DNA of 64,000 nt, from the NCBI GenBank assembly GCA_021927905.1, contig BLLK01000038.1, forward strand, positions 434,001-498,000, given 5' to 3'. A model generated the notes under the pieces. That model did not search any database and had not been told where the DNA came from. It saw only the letters and a list, made by a program, of their open reading frames with translations. Within the stretch, counting starts at the first letter, position 1. Each line of letters begins with the position of its first letter. The stretch is from Chaetoceros tenuissimus. Taxonomy: Eukaryota > Bacillariophyta > Thalassiosirophyceae > Chaetocerotales > Chaetocerotaceae. Positions 54,473-64,000 of this stretch are shown one piece after another. A program made the position numbers and the translations under genes.

Positions 54473-55944
54473 CTAAACATCTTTCTCAATTTCTTCGGCA
54501 GCCATTTTAGCCTTTTCAACCTTTTCTTTCAAATTATCGTAAAATTCCTTTGTTTCTTGTTCTATTTGTTCCAATTCACGTTTAGCTTTGTTGTTCACAA
54601 GTGCAGCTCGTATGGACAAGACAGCAAATGGTGCAATCACCAAAGGATTCTTTGTCATTGCTTCAAAGTCAAGATTAATATCTGTCTTTGTCTCTGTTGA
54701 AATAGCTGGGCTTGATGCTGGCGTTACAGCAATTTCAATTTTCTTCTCTTCTACCACTGGCTTCGCTTTTACAACAGGTGCTGCTTCCTCCTTCTTTGCA
54801 ACAGGGGCTGCTTGTTTTGGTGGAACTACTTCTTCTACTTTCATAGCTTCTTGCTTTTTCTCTACAACTGGAGGCTTTGGTGGCGGTGTCTTTGCTGCTG
54901 GCTTTGGTTTTACCTTTTCTTCCTTTTTAACTTCTGTCCCACTGTTACCACCGCTACTAATCAATGTAATCGCAGCTACACCACCCCCAAGCGCAAACTA
55001 TTTGGAACGTGAGAAGATTAAGAAAATGTTCGAAAAAGACAACACAATCGAAGTAAAGTCAATTGGATGCATCTCAATATTCATTAATCATATGTACTTA
55101 CAGTTGCCTTTGCCAATGCATCTGGATCAACTTCTGTATTCAATGCTTTCCCGAGTTTCTCTGCAGCATCTTTTGATGTCTTCTCAACAACAGGTGTAAT
55201 TTTTGTTTTCACAATTTCACTTGTGCTCCCCAATGCACTTTTGCTGGCTTCGATAACTTTAGTGTCGATTCTATTCGCCAATGCTTCTGCTTTAGCCTTG
55301 GCTTCTGCCTCTGCTTTTTTCTTAGCTTCGGCTTTTTCTCTCTGTGCTTTCGTCGTACGTACAGTAACAAGGGCAGCAGCAGCCAAACTGATTGCTGCTC
55401 CTCCTTGTGTCAACACATCTGTCGAAAGTGATGCTGGTAGTGATACAGAAGATGGAGGTGGCATCGCATTCAAATTTACCTTCCCCTTTATACCTCCTAG
55501 ATTCTTTGAAATACCAGAAGTATCTACATTCAATGACGAGATATTAGGTTTTGGAATAGACGAAGTCACAGATGTAAATGATTGAGTTGCTGACTTTGAC
55601 TTGCTTGCAATGTCACCCTTGATGGAACCAATCTTTTTACCAAGGGAAATTTCTTCTGCCTTTTCTTGTTTGAGGAATGGAGTCACATCATATTCATAAA
55701 CTTCTGGCTCTTGTCCTGGTTTCAGAGTTTTCCTCGCATTGGGATTGGGTTCAAAAGTCGATGGCTTTGTTTGAGTTACTTTTCCAGCATTAGCTGATTT
55801 TTCATATGAAGGAAAATCAAATGGGTCCGATGATGCGAACAAAGTTGATTTATTGATCTTTGGTGAAGAAACTGAAAAATGACCAGGAGAATGAAAAGCC
55901 TCACTTAGTGGCAAAAGGAATGCAGCAGCAAAGTAGAATTTCAT
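54473..55944 (-). CDS. Plastid-targeted Ala/Lys/Pro-rich protein, unknown
   Basis: Two exons, 55944-55102 and 54997-54473, phase-0 intron of 104 bp; 455 residues. MKFYFAAAFLLPLSEAFHSP is a signal peptide with the AF motif for plastid import. No enzyme domain is seen. A hydrophobic stretch around GGAAISLAAAALVTV and another made by the exon junction (FALGGGVAAITLIS) could be membrane segments. Between them lies a charged Ala-rich helix (KAEAKKKAEAEAKAKAEALA); after them a Pro/Lys/Val linker (KPKPAAKTPPPKPPVVEKKQ) and a C-terminal helix ending in MAAEEIEKDV. It looks like a plastid-envelope or thylakoid structural protein (inference). Confidence 0.7.
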
Positions 55945-56402
55945 GACGATACACTGGACTCGGCTCCTCTTTTGAAATAATGATTGTTGAGTTGATAGCT
56001 CTGCTTTTGAGTTTGTGGGAAGCTCTAGCTAGACAATGGTAGTATGATGCTCGAAATATGGTATTTTTGATGGATGCATAAAGTTCGGTGGAGGGTAGAG
56101 GCGAGCCAGAATTTTCTCCTTCAACCTTCAACAATGAGAGCATTTTGCGTTCTATTTTTTGCTTTCGACGTGGCCTTTTGGCGCACCGTATAACCTGCAA
56201 CTGAACCATTCTGATGTATGCTTTGGGGTTCTCATTCCTTCGCGGCACAGAAAAACATTTGTCCTTCCGACCGATGATGTCTCGGTATTTTCATATGTTC
56301 CCGAACCCTATCATTGTTTTTCGTTCCTCTTCTCATCAGATTGCATTCATAAATAATAAAAGAACACAAAGAAACAAACACATTTAAAAAGCATATAATA
56401 GC
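55945..56402. other. Divergent promoter region
   Basis: 458 bp between genes that point apart (plastid protein leftwards, CoA-disulfide reductase rightwards). No coding or RNA feature seen. Confidence 0.4.
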
Positions 56403-58206
56403 ATGACATTCTCTGCGAAGAACGGAAAGAAGATTGTTATCGTTGGAGGAGTTGCTGGAGGCGCAAGTGCTGCAGCACGAGCACGTAGACTCGATGAGAA
56501 GAGCACAATCACCTTGATCCAAAGTGGACCTGATGTGAGCTACGCATCTTGTGGAATGCCTTACTACATTGGTCATGAGATTGTAGATAGAAGTGTTATG
56601 TCTGTCCAAACTCCCGAAAGTCTAAGACAGAGATTCAACATTGATGTGATAGTGAATACACGTGTATTCAAGATCGAACCAAACCACAAACTTGTAAAGG
56701 CAAAGAATGAATTGACCGGAGAAGAGTCTGCGTAAGTAGTATCAACATGGCATTTTCTTCTAATACAAATAATAATAATATCCTCACATTGCAAATATTT
56801 TGCAAAGGTATGAATATGATGAACTTATCCTTGCCCTTGGAGCTGAACCACTTGAGCCACCTATTCCAGGTATTCATCATCCTAGTCTTTTCAAACTTAG
56901 AACTCTACAAGATATGGATCATATCTCTTCATGGATTGATGATAAGAATGTAAAGCATTGTGTGGTAGCAGGAGCTGGATTCGTAGGTCTCGAGATGGTC
57001 GAGCAACTTGTCAAAAGAAATGTGAAAGTAACACTGGTTGAATTGGCGGACCAAATCCTTGGACCACTAGATCCTGAAATGGCAGTAGTGCTACAGCGAG
57101 AACTCGAGAAGAATGGAGTTGAGATTATTTTAAAAGATGGAATCAAGGAATTCATTGCCAAAGGAGATGAAAGATCAGGAACAGTAGTGCAACTACAGTC
57201 CGGAAGAAAACTACCAATCGCCGAAATGACTATCCTTGGATTAGGAGTTAGACCTGACACTGCAGTTGCAAAAGATGCTGGAATCAACGTTTCTTCAAGA
57301 GGGCATATTATAGTTGATGACCAACTACGCACCTCTATCGATCATATTTGGGCCGTTGGCGACTCGGTACTAGTCCGAAATCCAATTCTTTCAAGAGAAG
57401 TTGATGAATATTGGGCAGTTACATTGGCGGGACCTGCAAATCGCCAAGGTAGAATGGTCCCAGATATCATTTACGGAAAGAACAGAAGATACAAAGGGAC
57501 ATATGGCGCATCAGTCATTCGTATCTTCGGTTACATCGCTGCTTGTGTAGGAGTGAATGAGAAAATGCTTCGATCCAAGAACATCCCATTTTCCGTGGTG
57601 CATGTTCATCCAAATCAACATGCTGGCTACTATCCAGGTGCAAAGTCAATCAATTTGAAACTTATTTTTGATCCAAAAGATGGACACATTTTTGGAGGTT
57701 CTGCTGTAGGAGAAGATGGAGTAGAGAAAAGGATTGACATCATATCTACTGCAATCCAAGGTGGGATGACTGTCCATGATTTGGCAGACCTTGAGCTTTG
57801 CTACGCACCACCAGTAGGATCTGCTAAAGATCCAATTAACATCGCAGGTATGGCAGCTCAAAATGAAGTTGATGGACTTGTCAAACAGATTGATTGGAAG
57901 GAATTAAAAGAGTTGGAAGAACATCCTTCCAAGGAAGTTATGGTCATCGATGTTAGAAATCCATCCGAAATCAGCAAAGGAAAACTGATTCCTAATGCAA
58001 TCAATATTCCACTTAATTCCCTTCGCGAAAGATTAAATGAAATACCGCATGATAAGGAGATTGTAGTTTCTTGTATGTCAGGACAAAGATCCTATTACGC
58101 TTATCGCATTCTTGTGGAAAATGGTTATGACAAGGTTAGAAACTTGTCTGGGGCATACAAGACTTATCAAAGTACAAAGGTACAAAACCAGCAGCCTAGT
58201 CAGTAG
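56403..58206 (+). CDS. CoA-disulfide reductase/rhodanese fusion (FAD-dependent)
   Basis: Two exons, 56403-56731 and 56808-58206, intron 76 bp; 575 residues. FAD-binding KIVIVGGVAGGASAAARARR opens the protein; the single redox Cys lies in VSYASCGMPYYIG (about residue 50), the signature of CoA-disulfide reductase and NADH/persulfide reductase. NAD-binding VVAGAGFVGLEMVEQL and FAD-binding IWAVGDSVLV follow, then the dimerisation domain (HPNQHAGYYPGAKSINLKLI). The C-terminal rhodanese domain has VIDVRNPSEISKGKLIPNAI and active-site loop VSCMSGQRS. Bacterial CoADR-RHD enzymes reduce CoA disulfides, persulfides or polysulfide. No targeting signal is visible, so a cytosolic sulfur/redox role is inferred. 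The bacterial-type architecture suggests an ancient transfer, though it has an intron. Confidence 0.92.
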
Positions 58207-58298
58207 CAAATAGCACAAAGAACGAATATGCTAAATGTTTGACAAGGCCATGAAACTGTAGCAAATAAACAAACTAAAAACAATATTTCCTTTATAAA

Positions 58299-59598
58299 TT
58301 ATACAAATGATGGTGAGGCTCCCTGTGCCGCTGCTAGCGCCCTCTGTTCTGCAGCTTGTTTGCGACACATTTCCATGTCCGCTACCATTCTTCTTGCAGA
58401 TGGACCTCTTTTTTCGACGCTCATCGTTATTTCTTCTGTGTCAGGTACGTTAGGAAACCCGCCAACATCAGGGTACGTTTCTAGAACATTAAATGCCTCA
58501 ATAACGTCGTGATGGCTAAGATGAGCTGCCAAATGTAACCTTGCTTCATCACAATCAATTTCGGGCTGACCACCTTCAACTGCTGCAGGACTATAAGGGA
58601 ATCCTTTTGCTACATTGGTACCCCAATGAGTAATACCCATTTTAATTGGCCCTGCGAAAATGTAGAGATACTGTAACATGTGCATATCTGTGACCAAAAC
58701 TTCTGCAGGCAAATCTCCTTGTGGAATAGACCTAATCATCAAATCAGTAATATGATCCCAGCTCTCTCTGCTTGCATGGATTAGGTCAGGGATGTGCTGG
58801 TCAAACGATTTGAATCCAGGGTCTTCTTGGAACCTCATTCCTTGATTAACGTGGAGAGAAAGAGGAATTGTATCATAATCACTCTGTTGAGAATGAAGAA
58901 GTTGAGTGTACAATTATTCCTTTTGCTATTTGCTTTATTTCAATGGTTTATATTTTGAGTGCACTTACCATCCATCCTCCATTGATTTCTGGTGTTGACA
59001 TTGCAAGCCATCTCCAAAAGCAGCGACGATTATATGGAGTTACATTAGCAGCTGCGAGCTTTTTATCAAGTACCTCAAAATCTGGGTGCTTTCTTGCGTC
59101 GGCTTCTGTGAGAATTCTAGTCTGCCAGCCATTTTGCTCCCATGTATCTTTCCATGCACGAAGAAGGTTTGCATGTCCCTCTTCAGACATACCACAGCAA
59201 CCACCTACTACAGGCTCATAAAAAGTATTCATGATTGGAGGTCCATTCGGATCTATCTCCTGAGTCACGGGGTATTTCGACTCAGCTGGTGCAGGTTCAG
59301 CTGGTGCAACTGCTTTAGATTGAGCTAGGCTTCTAATCTTATCGTAGCTCCCGATTTTGTTCAATGGTTCTTCTTCTGATTGGTTGAGTACAGAGTCGGT
59401 TTCTGCTAGCATAGACTTTACTGCATCTTCACCAAATCTTGACTTCATTCGTTCTAGAGCCAATAATGCATCATCTGCTGAGTCTAGGTTACGAGAAATA
59501 GATTCATTTTCAGGTTTATTTTCATGAAAGACATTGTAGAATAGAGCCGCCAAGGCAAGAAAAGCCATTGCCTTCTTCTTGTTTGAAGTCATCGCCAT
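58299..59598 (-). CDS. Glycosyltransferase-like type II membrane protein (paralogue 2)
   Basis: Two exons, 59598-58969 and 58883-58299, phase-0 intron of 85 bp; 404 residues. A short basic N-terminus and anchor (KKKAMAFLALAALFYNVF) precede a ~110-residue stem without the repeats of its paralogue. The catalytic-like domain matches the gene at 50577: IMNTFYEPVVGGCCGMSEEG, LLRAWKDTWEQNGWQTRIL, RRCFWRWLAMSTPEINGGWM, then SDYDTIP after the intron, and LAAHLSHHDVIEAF. The intron falls exactly between GGWM and SDYD. The DYD is the likely metal/nucleotide-sugar site. Golgi glycosyltransferase by inference; sugar and acceptor unknown. Confidence 0.7.
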
Positions 59599-60077
59599 GA
59601 TATATATATTTATGAAGCTTGAATCTGTGTTGAATGTTTGCTGCTTCTACGCTTCAAATCAATGTGTCTCTATGATCTACTAGCTGTGGTGCTGAGCTAA
59701 CAACAGTTCTTCCTTCATCATTTGAAATGCCTTTTTTTCGGCTCACGCATGGACAAAGTTATTTCCGAAAATGCCAATGACTTTTTGTTTCGCCGAGATT
59801 GTGGCTAAATTAGAAAACAATATCTTTGTTTTACACTAATTTGTCAGTGTATTTTCCATTTCAAGGTAAAAACAATAAAATTACTGCAATGGTGTTCCCC
59901 GCTACAATGTCGCTCTGTTTGCACCAAGAGCATTGATTATGGCGGTTTCCATCTGTGCCTAGTGTAGGTACTCGTAAGAACCAAACATTATTATTAAAAA
60001 TACATACCAAAACTGATTGATGATAATAACCTTGAAAAGATGAAAGTAATAATCTCAATCTATAGGGTATTAGAGGT
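59599..60077. other. Intergenic, 0.48 kb
   Basis: Upstream of paralogue 2 (leftward) and 3' side of the esterase gene. A small TA run precedes the ATG. Nothing else seen. Confidence 0.4.
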
Positions 60078-61094
60078 TTATGCAGTTTTCATTTTCTTAT
60101 TTGTGTGTTCTTGAAATGATTTCTCAGCTTCAGTATGATCAATCTCGTCATGCCAAGGACCCATACCCTTTTCGCTTCCAAATGCTTCACCTCCCTTTGT
60201 AGCAGAATTGCCCCAATTTCCTGTGAGCTCTGTGTATGGACAAGGATTAATTGTGATTTCTGGATAAACTTCATCGATGAGCTTCTTCAATTCTTTCCCA
60301 ACGAATATATTACCCTCTGCACTTAGATGGAGTCCGTCTGACAAATATTTACTCCATTTTTCACCTGCACCTGGTTCTGAATCTTGCATAGATTGATAGA
60401 TATTCAAACAAGGATAACCCAATTCCTTGGCAACCGCTTTCACAGCTTCTGAATATTGAGAAGCTAATTCCATATTTCTCTCCAGTTCCCCAGTTGCTTT
60501 GTCTCCATACCTATCGACTTGATACTTTAAACGACTATCATGATGAACAGGAGGTGGTGTAATCAATACAATTCTGACTTTTTCTCCATAATTCTCACGA
60601 CAAAGGTTGACAATCTCTTTCAAGTTGGATTGAAACTTTGGTAGAGGTACATGATGTCTACGGTTGAGTTTCTCGCAAGATTGATCATTAGCACCAAAAA
60701 AGATGGTCACTAACTTCACATCTGAAACACCATCTTCAACACCATTATTTGTCAAGCTATCAAAGACATCATATTTTCCCTCCTCTGTTGAAAGATACTG
60801 AAGATACCAGTCAGTGTTGTAGCCACTCATTCCTCTATTGAAAACATCGCATCTACGTTGATACACATCTGCAATATATGTACCCCAACCACTAAGCTTT
60901 GCTGAAAAAGACAATTGTGTGATTGAATCTCCTAGTAACACTACTTTGCTTCTTCGGAATGGAGCAGAAGGAGGATTACTCTTGCGCTTTTTGTTGATTA
61001 CGTCAGACATGTTCAAGGTAGAAAATCTCGATGGAACTAGGGCTAGGATAGAAATGAGAGCTATTACAATATGGATATATGAAATCGTGGGCAT
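60078..61094 (-). CDS. SGNH/GDSL esterase, isoamyl-acetate esterase (IAH1) type
   Basis: Intronless frame of 338 residues. SGNH blocks are complete: VVLLGDSITQLSF (Ser, block I), DVFNRGMSGYNTDWYL (Gly, II), VTIFFGANDQS (Asn, III) and YLSDGLHLSAEGN (Asp/His, V). Order and spacing match the IAH1 family of acetate-ester hydrolases, including LITPPPVHH. A hydrophobic N-terminus (YIHIVIALISILALV) suggests a signal peptide or anchor, absent from yeast IAH1; an internal Met (about residue 29) would remove it. The natural substrate is unknown. Confidence 0.9.
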   Translation of the reverse strand: MPTISYIHIVIALISILALVPSRFSTLNMSDVINKKRKSNPPSAPFRRSKVVLLGDSITQLSFSAKLSGWGTYIADVYQRRCDVFNRGMSGYNTDWYLQYLSTEEGKYDVFDSLTNNGVEDGVSDVKLVTIFFGANDQSCEKLNRRHHVPLPKFQSNLKEIVNLCRENYGEKVRIVLITPPPVHHDSRLKYQVDRYGDKATGELERNMELASQYSEAVKAVAKELGYPCLNIYQSMQDSEPGAGEKWSKYLSDGLHLSAEGNIFVGKELKKLIDEVYPEITINPCPYTELTGNWGNSATKGGEAFGSEKGMGPWHDEIDHTEAEKSFQEHTNKKMKTA

Positions 61095-61421
61095 AGATTT
61101 AGAGTTGAATTACAAATACACTATGTAATGTAAAGCTATTGTATGGTATCTAGCATCTAGCTGTTACTGAGCTTCGTCGTTTGTTTTTCCAATGACGTAC
61201 TCTGATCCTACATGTCTAGTTCATTTTCATACTAAATTCAAGACAAAATGGGACTCCAAGAAATTTTCATGATAAACATCTCAAATTCACGTTTTCCTTT
61301 TGAAACTGTTCTTTTTTCTTTCAGTATTACGAAGTTCTGCTAAGTACCTCTCATTGCCTCTCAAGACAATAGAATTAAACGGCAATTAATACCTCGACTT
61401 TGTTAAAATAGTGCGTTCAAA
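61095..61421. other. Divergent promoter region
   Basis: 327 bp between the esterase gene (leftward) and the LITAF-domain gene (rightward). No feature recognised. Confidence 0.4.
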
Positions 61422-61913
61422 ATGAAAGGTGAGTTGGGATCAATCAGTGTCAATTGTTTATTTGTTCACGTGGATCTCAGATTCGTCACAGGTTGAAGAT
61501 CTATGCTCAATTTACAATTTACTGTCATCTGTACTAATTTTCTCTCCTATTCAATCTTAGATATCGAAACCCCAACAAAGGTGTCAACGGCATATGTTCA
61601 ACAGTCGTCTCCTACTAGCATTAGTAATCCACCAAACAAGACCGTAGTTCCATTACATTCATTCTCTCATGATCCTATGAATATCTTACAATGTCCAATA
61701 TGCGGCAATCAGACACGCACACGAACAATATCATCACCTAATATGATTACTTGGATTGCATGTGCCGTAATGTTTTTCTTATTTTGGCCATTGTGTTGGG
61801 TACCTCTAGTAGTGGATTCATGCAAGATTACTACTCACTACTGTAAAGTTTGCAATGGACAAATTGGAACAGCGAAACCATTTCAAGGCTGCTGTGTGTC
61901 GTACAAGGAATAA
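61422..61913 (+). CDS. LITAF-domain membrane-associated zinc protein
   Basis: Two exons: a seven-base first coding exon (61422-61428, ATGAAAG) and 61561-61913, intron 132 bp with GTGAGT donor and AATCTTAG acceptor; 119 residues. I chose this start because the frame has no other ATG near the N-terminus that would keep the proline-rich head, and the splice keeps phase. The LITAF domain is whole: CPICG near residue 65, a hydrophobic in-plane helix (MITWIACAVMFFLFWPLCWV), then HYCKVC. The two Cys pairs bind zinc and the helix dips into late endosome/lysosome membranes. The N-terminal part is Ser/Thr/Pro-rich, as in animal LITAF. Confidence 0.88.
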
Positions 61914-62051
61914 AGAAATTCAATTCTTGCCAACTTTACCAGATGTTATTTTATAGGATGTAATGGATTAGATGGTGATATGATAAATGAAGAAGTAGCA
62001 AATGAAAGTGACAATGGCGTAATAGTACATGAATTATGAATAAGTCTAACG

Positions 62052-63458
62052 TTATAATATATGTTCAGCAATCTGTTTCTTGTTGAAAACTCCCAATAAG
62101 TGATTGAGCAAAAATGGAGGAATTAAGGTCGCTACGAGAATAGCAAAGACGCAAGAGGCGTACAATTCTGCACTAATGATTCCTTCATTTAATGCAAATG
62201 AAGCAATTACGAAGCCAAACCCTCCACGGCAAACCATAGATAATCCAATAGTGATCTGATCCTGTCGATGCTTCGTCCGTGAATGCGATGATCCAGTACT
62301 TTTGTGAAAATTTGGAACAACTAATGCTGTCAGAAGCTTTGAAAAGACACATGTGATTGCTATGATACATCCCAACACAATCACAGACTTTTCTTGAAAA
62401 AGTGTTACTGGTACTTGGAATCCTATAGTAGCACCAAAAAATACCTTTAGTAACCAAGTGAGAAGAGTTGACCCATTGCTTATGAATACTTCATGTGCCG
62501 ATTTTACTCTAGAAAACGATGCACCAGCTAGCAAAGAACCAATGAGATATGAAGATTTTGTGTAGTATAGTAATGGTAGATATACCATTGTGAAAGCGGC
62601 CATTAGAAATAAAAGAGCGAAGTCCCTATTACTCTTTTGAAACAGCGTCAAATATCTCTTTTCAATCAAGTTGGGAAATATCGAAATCGCCGATCCACCC
62701 AATACAACAAGAAAGCCTACACATGAAATGACAGGAAGACAGAGGCCAAATATGGATTTTGGTTTGTCATCTGCAAATGTTTCCAGTATTGATACAAAAA
62801 TCAAAGCGATGACATCATCCACAATAGCCACGCCAAGAAGTAATTGCCCAACCGGTCGTTTGAAAATTCCAAATGGTCGAAGTACTGGTGCACTTGTTCC
62901 TATTGCAGATTGCACAAATATAGTGCCAACAGCAAAGCCTTGCTTTAAACTCCCATGAGCATATCCTACAGCCAACCCACAAATGAGAGCGCACATCCCA
63001 CCAAAGCATGATAAAAATATAGTACTTGAACCTGATTGTCGAAGTAAATCATAGTCTAATTCAAGGCCTACTTCGAAAATCATCCCTATCAAGCCTATTT
63101 CACCTAATAGTACAAATGCTTCTTCAAAGGGTACAATATCCAATCCATGAGGCCCAACAATTATCCCCGACATTAACTCACCCACAAGTGATGGCATTCC
63201 CAATATTTTTGCACCTTTTCCAGACAAATGAATAATCATGAGAAAGGCAATTACACAGTATATTTCCTCATATGTGACCTCGGTAGTGTAACTTTCCGTC
63301 TTTTGGTTATCATCGTTGTTACTACTATGAATCTCAGCCTCTTCTTCTTCAGCATCATCGTCAGCACCCAAAGCAAATTGCAGGAAAGCAAAGGAATATA
63401 GAAGGACATATAGTATAGAGACTTTGCTATGCCATGTTCTAAGCCTATGCTTCATCAT
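62052..63458 (-). CDS. CPA2-family monovalent cation/proton antiporter
   Basis: Intronless frame of 468 residues. A signal peptide or first membrane segment (SILYVLLYSFAFLQFALGAD) is followed by an acidic loop and about a dozen hydrophobic segments. Family blocks: MPSLVGELMSGIIVGPHGLD, LGEIGLIGMIFEVGLELDYD, GTIFVQSAIGTSAPVLRPFG, the ion-binding LLLGVAIVDDVIALIF (Asp-Asp), and TIGLSMVCRGGFGFVIASFA. Similar to KefB/NhaS-type CPA2 exchangers of K+ or Na+ for H+. No C-terminal regulatory (RCK/TrkA-N) domain is present; the protein ends soon after the last helix. Which membrane it serves is unclear. Confidence 0.88.
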   Translation of the reverse strand: MMKHRLRTWHSKVSILYVLLYSFAFLQFALGADDDAEEEEAEIHSSNNDDNQKTESYTTEVTYEEIYCVIAFLMIIHLSGKGAKILGMPSLVGELMSGIIVGPHGLDIVPFEEAFVLLGEIGLIGMIFEVGLELDYDLLRQSGSSTIFLSCFGGMCALICGLAVGYAHGSLKQGFAVGTIFVQSAIGTSAPVLRPFGIFKRPVGQLLLGVAIVDDVIALIFVSILETFADDKPKSIFGLCLPVISCVGFLVVLGGSAISIFPNLIEKRYLTLFQKSNRDFALLFLMAAFTMVYLPLLYYTKSSYLIGSLLAGASFSRVKSAHEVFISNGSTLLTWLLKVFFGATIGFQVPVTLFQEKSVIVLGCIIAITCVFSKLLTALVVPNFHKSTGSSHSRTKHRQDQITIGLSMVCRGGFGFVIASFALNEGIISAELYASCVFAILVATLIPPFLLNHLLGVFNKKQIAEHIL

Positions 63459-63706
63459 AAAACAGCTTGATGATAAGATGTGCGGGGCGAATCACGGTAT
63501 AGCGTGATAAATATAGAAATATAGTAGTTATCAAAGTAGTAGAAGTGATGTAGTTATTTATCTATTCTGGTCATTTGATGTAAAAAAAATAGAGTGGGAT
63601 GTGTGTGTGACAAGTGTGTGTTATCGAGTTCCGACCGTTACGGTTAAAGAGAACGTTTTGTGAGAATAGATTTTATGTTGATCCTAATTTTAAAATAAAA
63701 AAATAC

Positions 63707-64000
63707 CTATGGTACAGTTATAGTTTGAGTTCCCAACCATGTCTCCTTTGGTTTTAAGGTTACTGCATGTTTGCCGCTCAATGTAGGCTCACAACAAATG
63801 GTATATTTGTATCCATCGTCATCAAAATCTGGAAATGATGGTCCTTGTTTATCTCCGAGGTATGGATTGTACACTGTTGTATCTGTCCATGACTCTGATT
63901 GCTCAATATTATACAAGACTTTATCTCCTTTTTTGAAGATGTAGTTGGAAGGAGAGTAGTAGTGAATACGGTCTACGAAGCCATGTGCAATGGAAGCATC
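63707..64000 (-). CDS. Unknown protein, C-terminal 97 residues (gene enters from the right edge)
   Basis: The frame is open from base 64000 to a stop at 63707, so only the C-terminus is seen. It reads ...GFVDRIHYYSPSNYIFKKGD, KVLYNIEQSESWTDTTVYNP and ends ETWLGTQTITVP. Many aromatic and beta-forming residues suggest an extracellular beta-sandwich. No family recognised. Confidence 0.55.
   Translation of the reverse strand, partial: DASIAHGFVDRIHYYSPSNYIFKKGDKVLYNIEQSESWTDTTVYNPYLGDKQGPSFPDFDDDGYKYTICCEPTLSGKHAVTLKPKETWLGTQTITVP

Overview
The window is nuclear DNA of a photosynthetic stramenopile, most likely a diatom. The evidence is: AT-rich intergenic DNA; short GT-AG introns (68 to 132 bp where I could place both ends); several proteins with a signal peptide followed by a Phe at the predicted cleavage site (the 'ASAFAP'-type plastid entry motif of secondary red plastids); and a secreted Lys/Ser protein with KxxK clusters and PSxxPS repeats, like silica-associated diatom proteins. 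The species is not determinable by eye. About 25 protein genes, one tRNA and a 5S rDNA array are supported. Genes are compact and on both strands.

Layout. 1-13.7 kb: a PstS-like phosphate-binding protein (cut by the window edge), a large unknown membrane protein, a coiled-coil protein, an mARC/MOSC molybdoenzyme, a secreted lectin-like protein and a mitochondrial class I fumarase. 14-27 kb: a silaffin-like protein, a TPR-like protein, a PCIF1-type cap methyltransferase, an FHA-PP2C phosphatase, a REX4-type exonuclease and a C2/EF-hand protein. 27.4-31.3 kb: a large multi-zinc-finger protein. 31.3-32.3 kb: two gene relics. 32.36-40.96 kb: a tandem array of six ~1.19-kb units, each with one 5S rRNA gene on the + strand; the sixth 5S gene is split by two head-to-tail copies of a ~1-kb mobile element. 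41-48.6 kb: RTEL1-like helicase with a C-terminal RING, plastid aldo/keto reductase, PSMG3-like proteasome chaperone, intron-bearing tRNA-Tyr, and a Lys-rich protein. 48.6-64 kb: plastid-directed YcfD-like hydroxylase, two paralogous glycosyltransferase-like type II membrane proteins, a secreted beta-propeller (frameshifted), a plastid-targeted repeat-rich protein, a CoA-disulfide reductase/rhodanese fusion, an IAH1-type esterase, a LITAF-domain protein, a CPA2 antiporter and a partial gene.

There is no operon logic. Neighbours are mostly unrelated housekeeping, organellar and secreted functions. The most unusual part is 31.3-41 kb. There the 5S array carries a degenerate copy of part of the adjacent zinc-finger gene in each spacer, truncates or abuts a broken gene on its left, and hosts a doubled insertion with 7-bp direct repeats inside a 5S gene. 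Two genes (at ~5.7 kb and ~52.74 kb) show single-base frame breaks that could be assembly errors.
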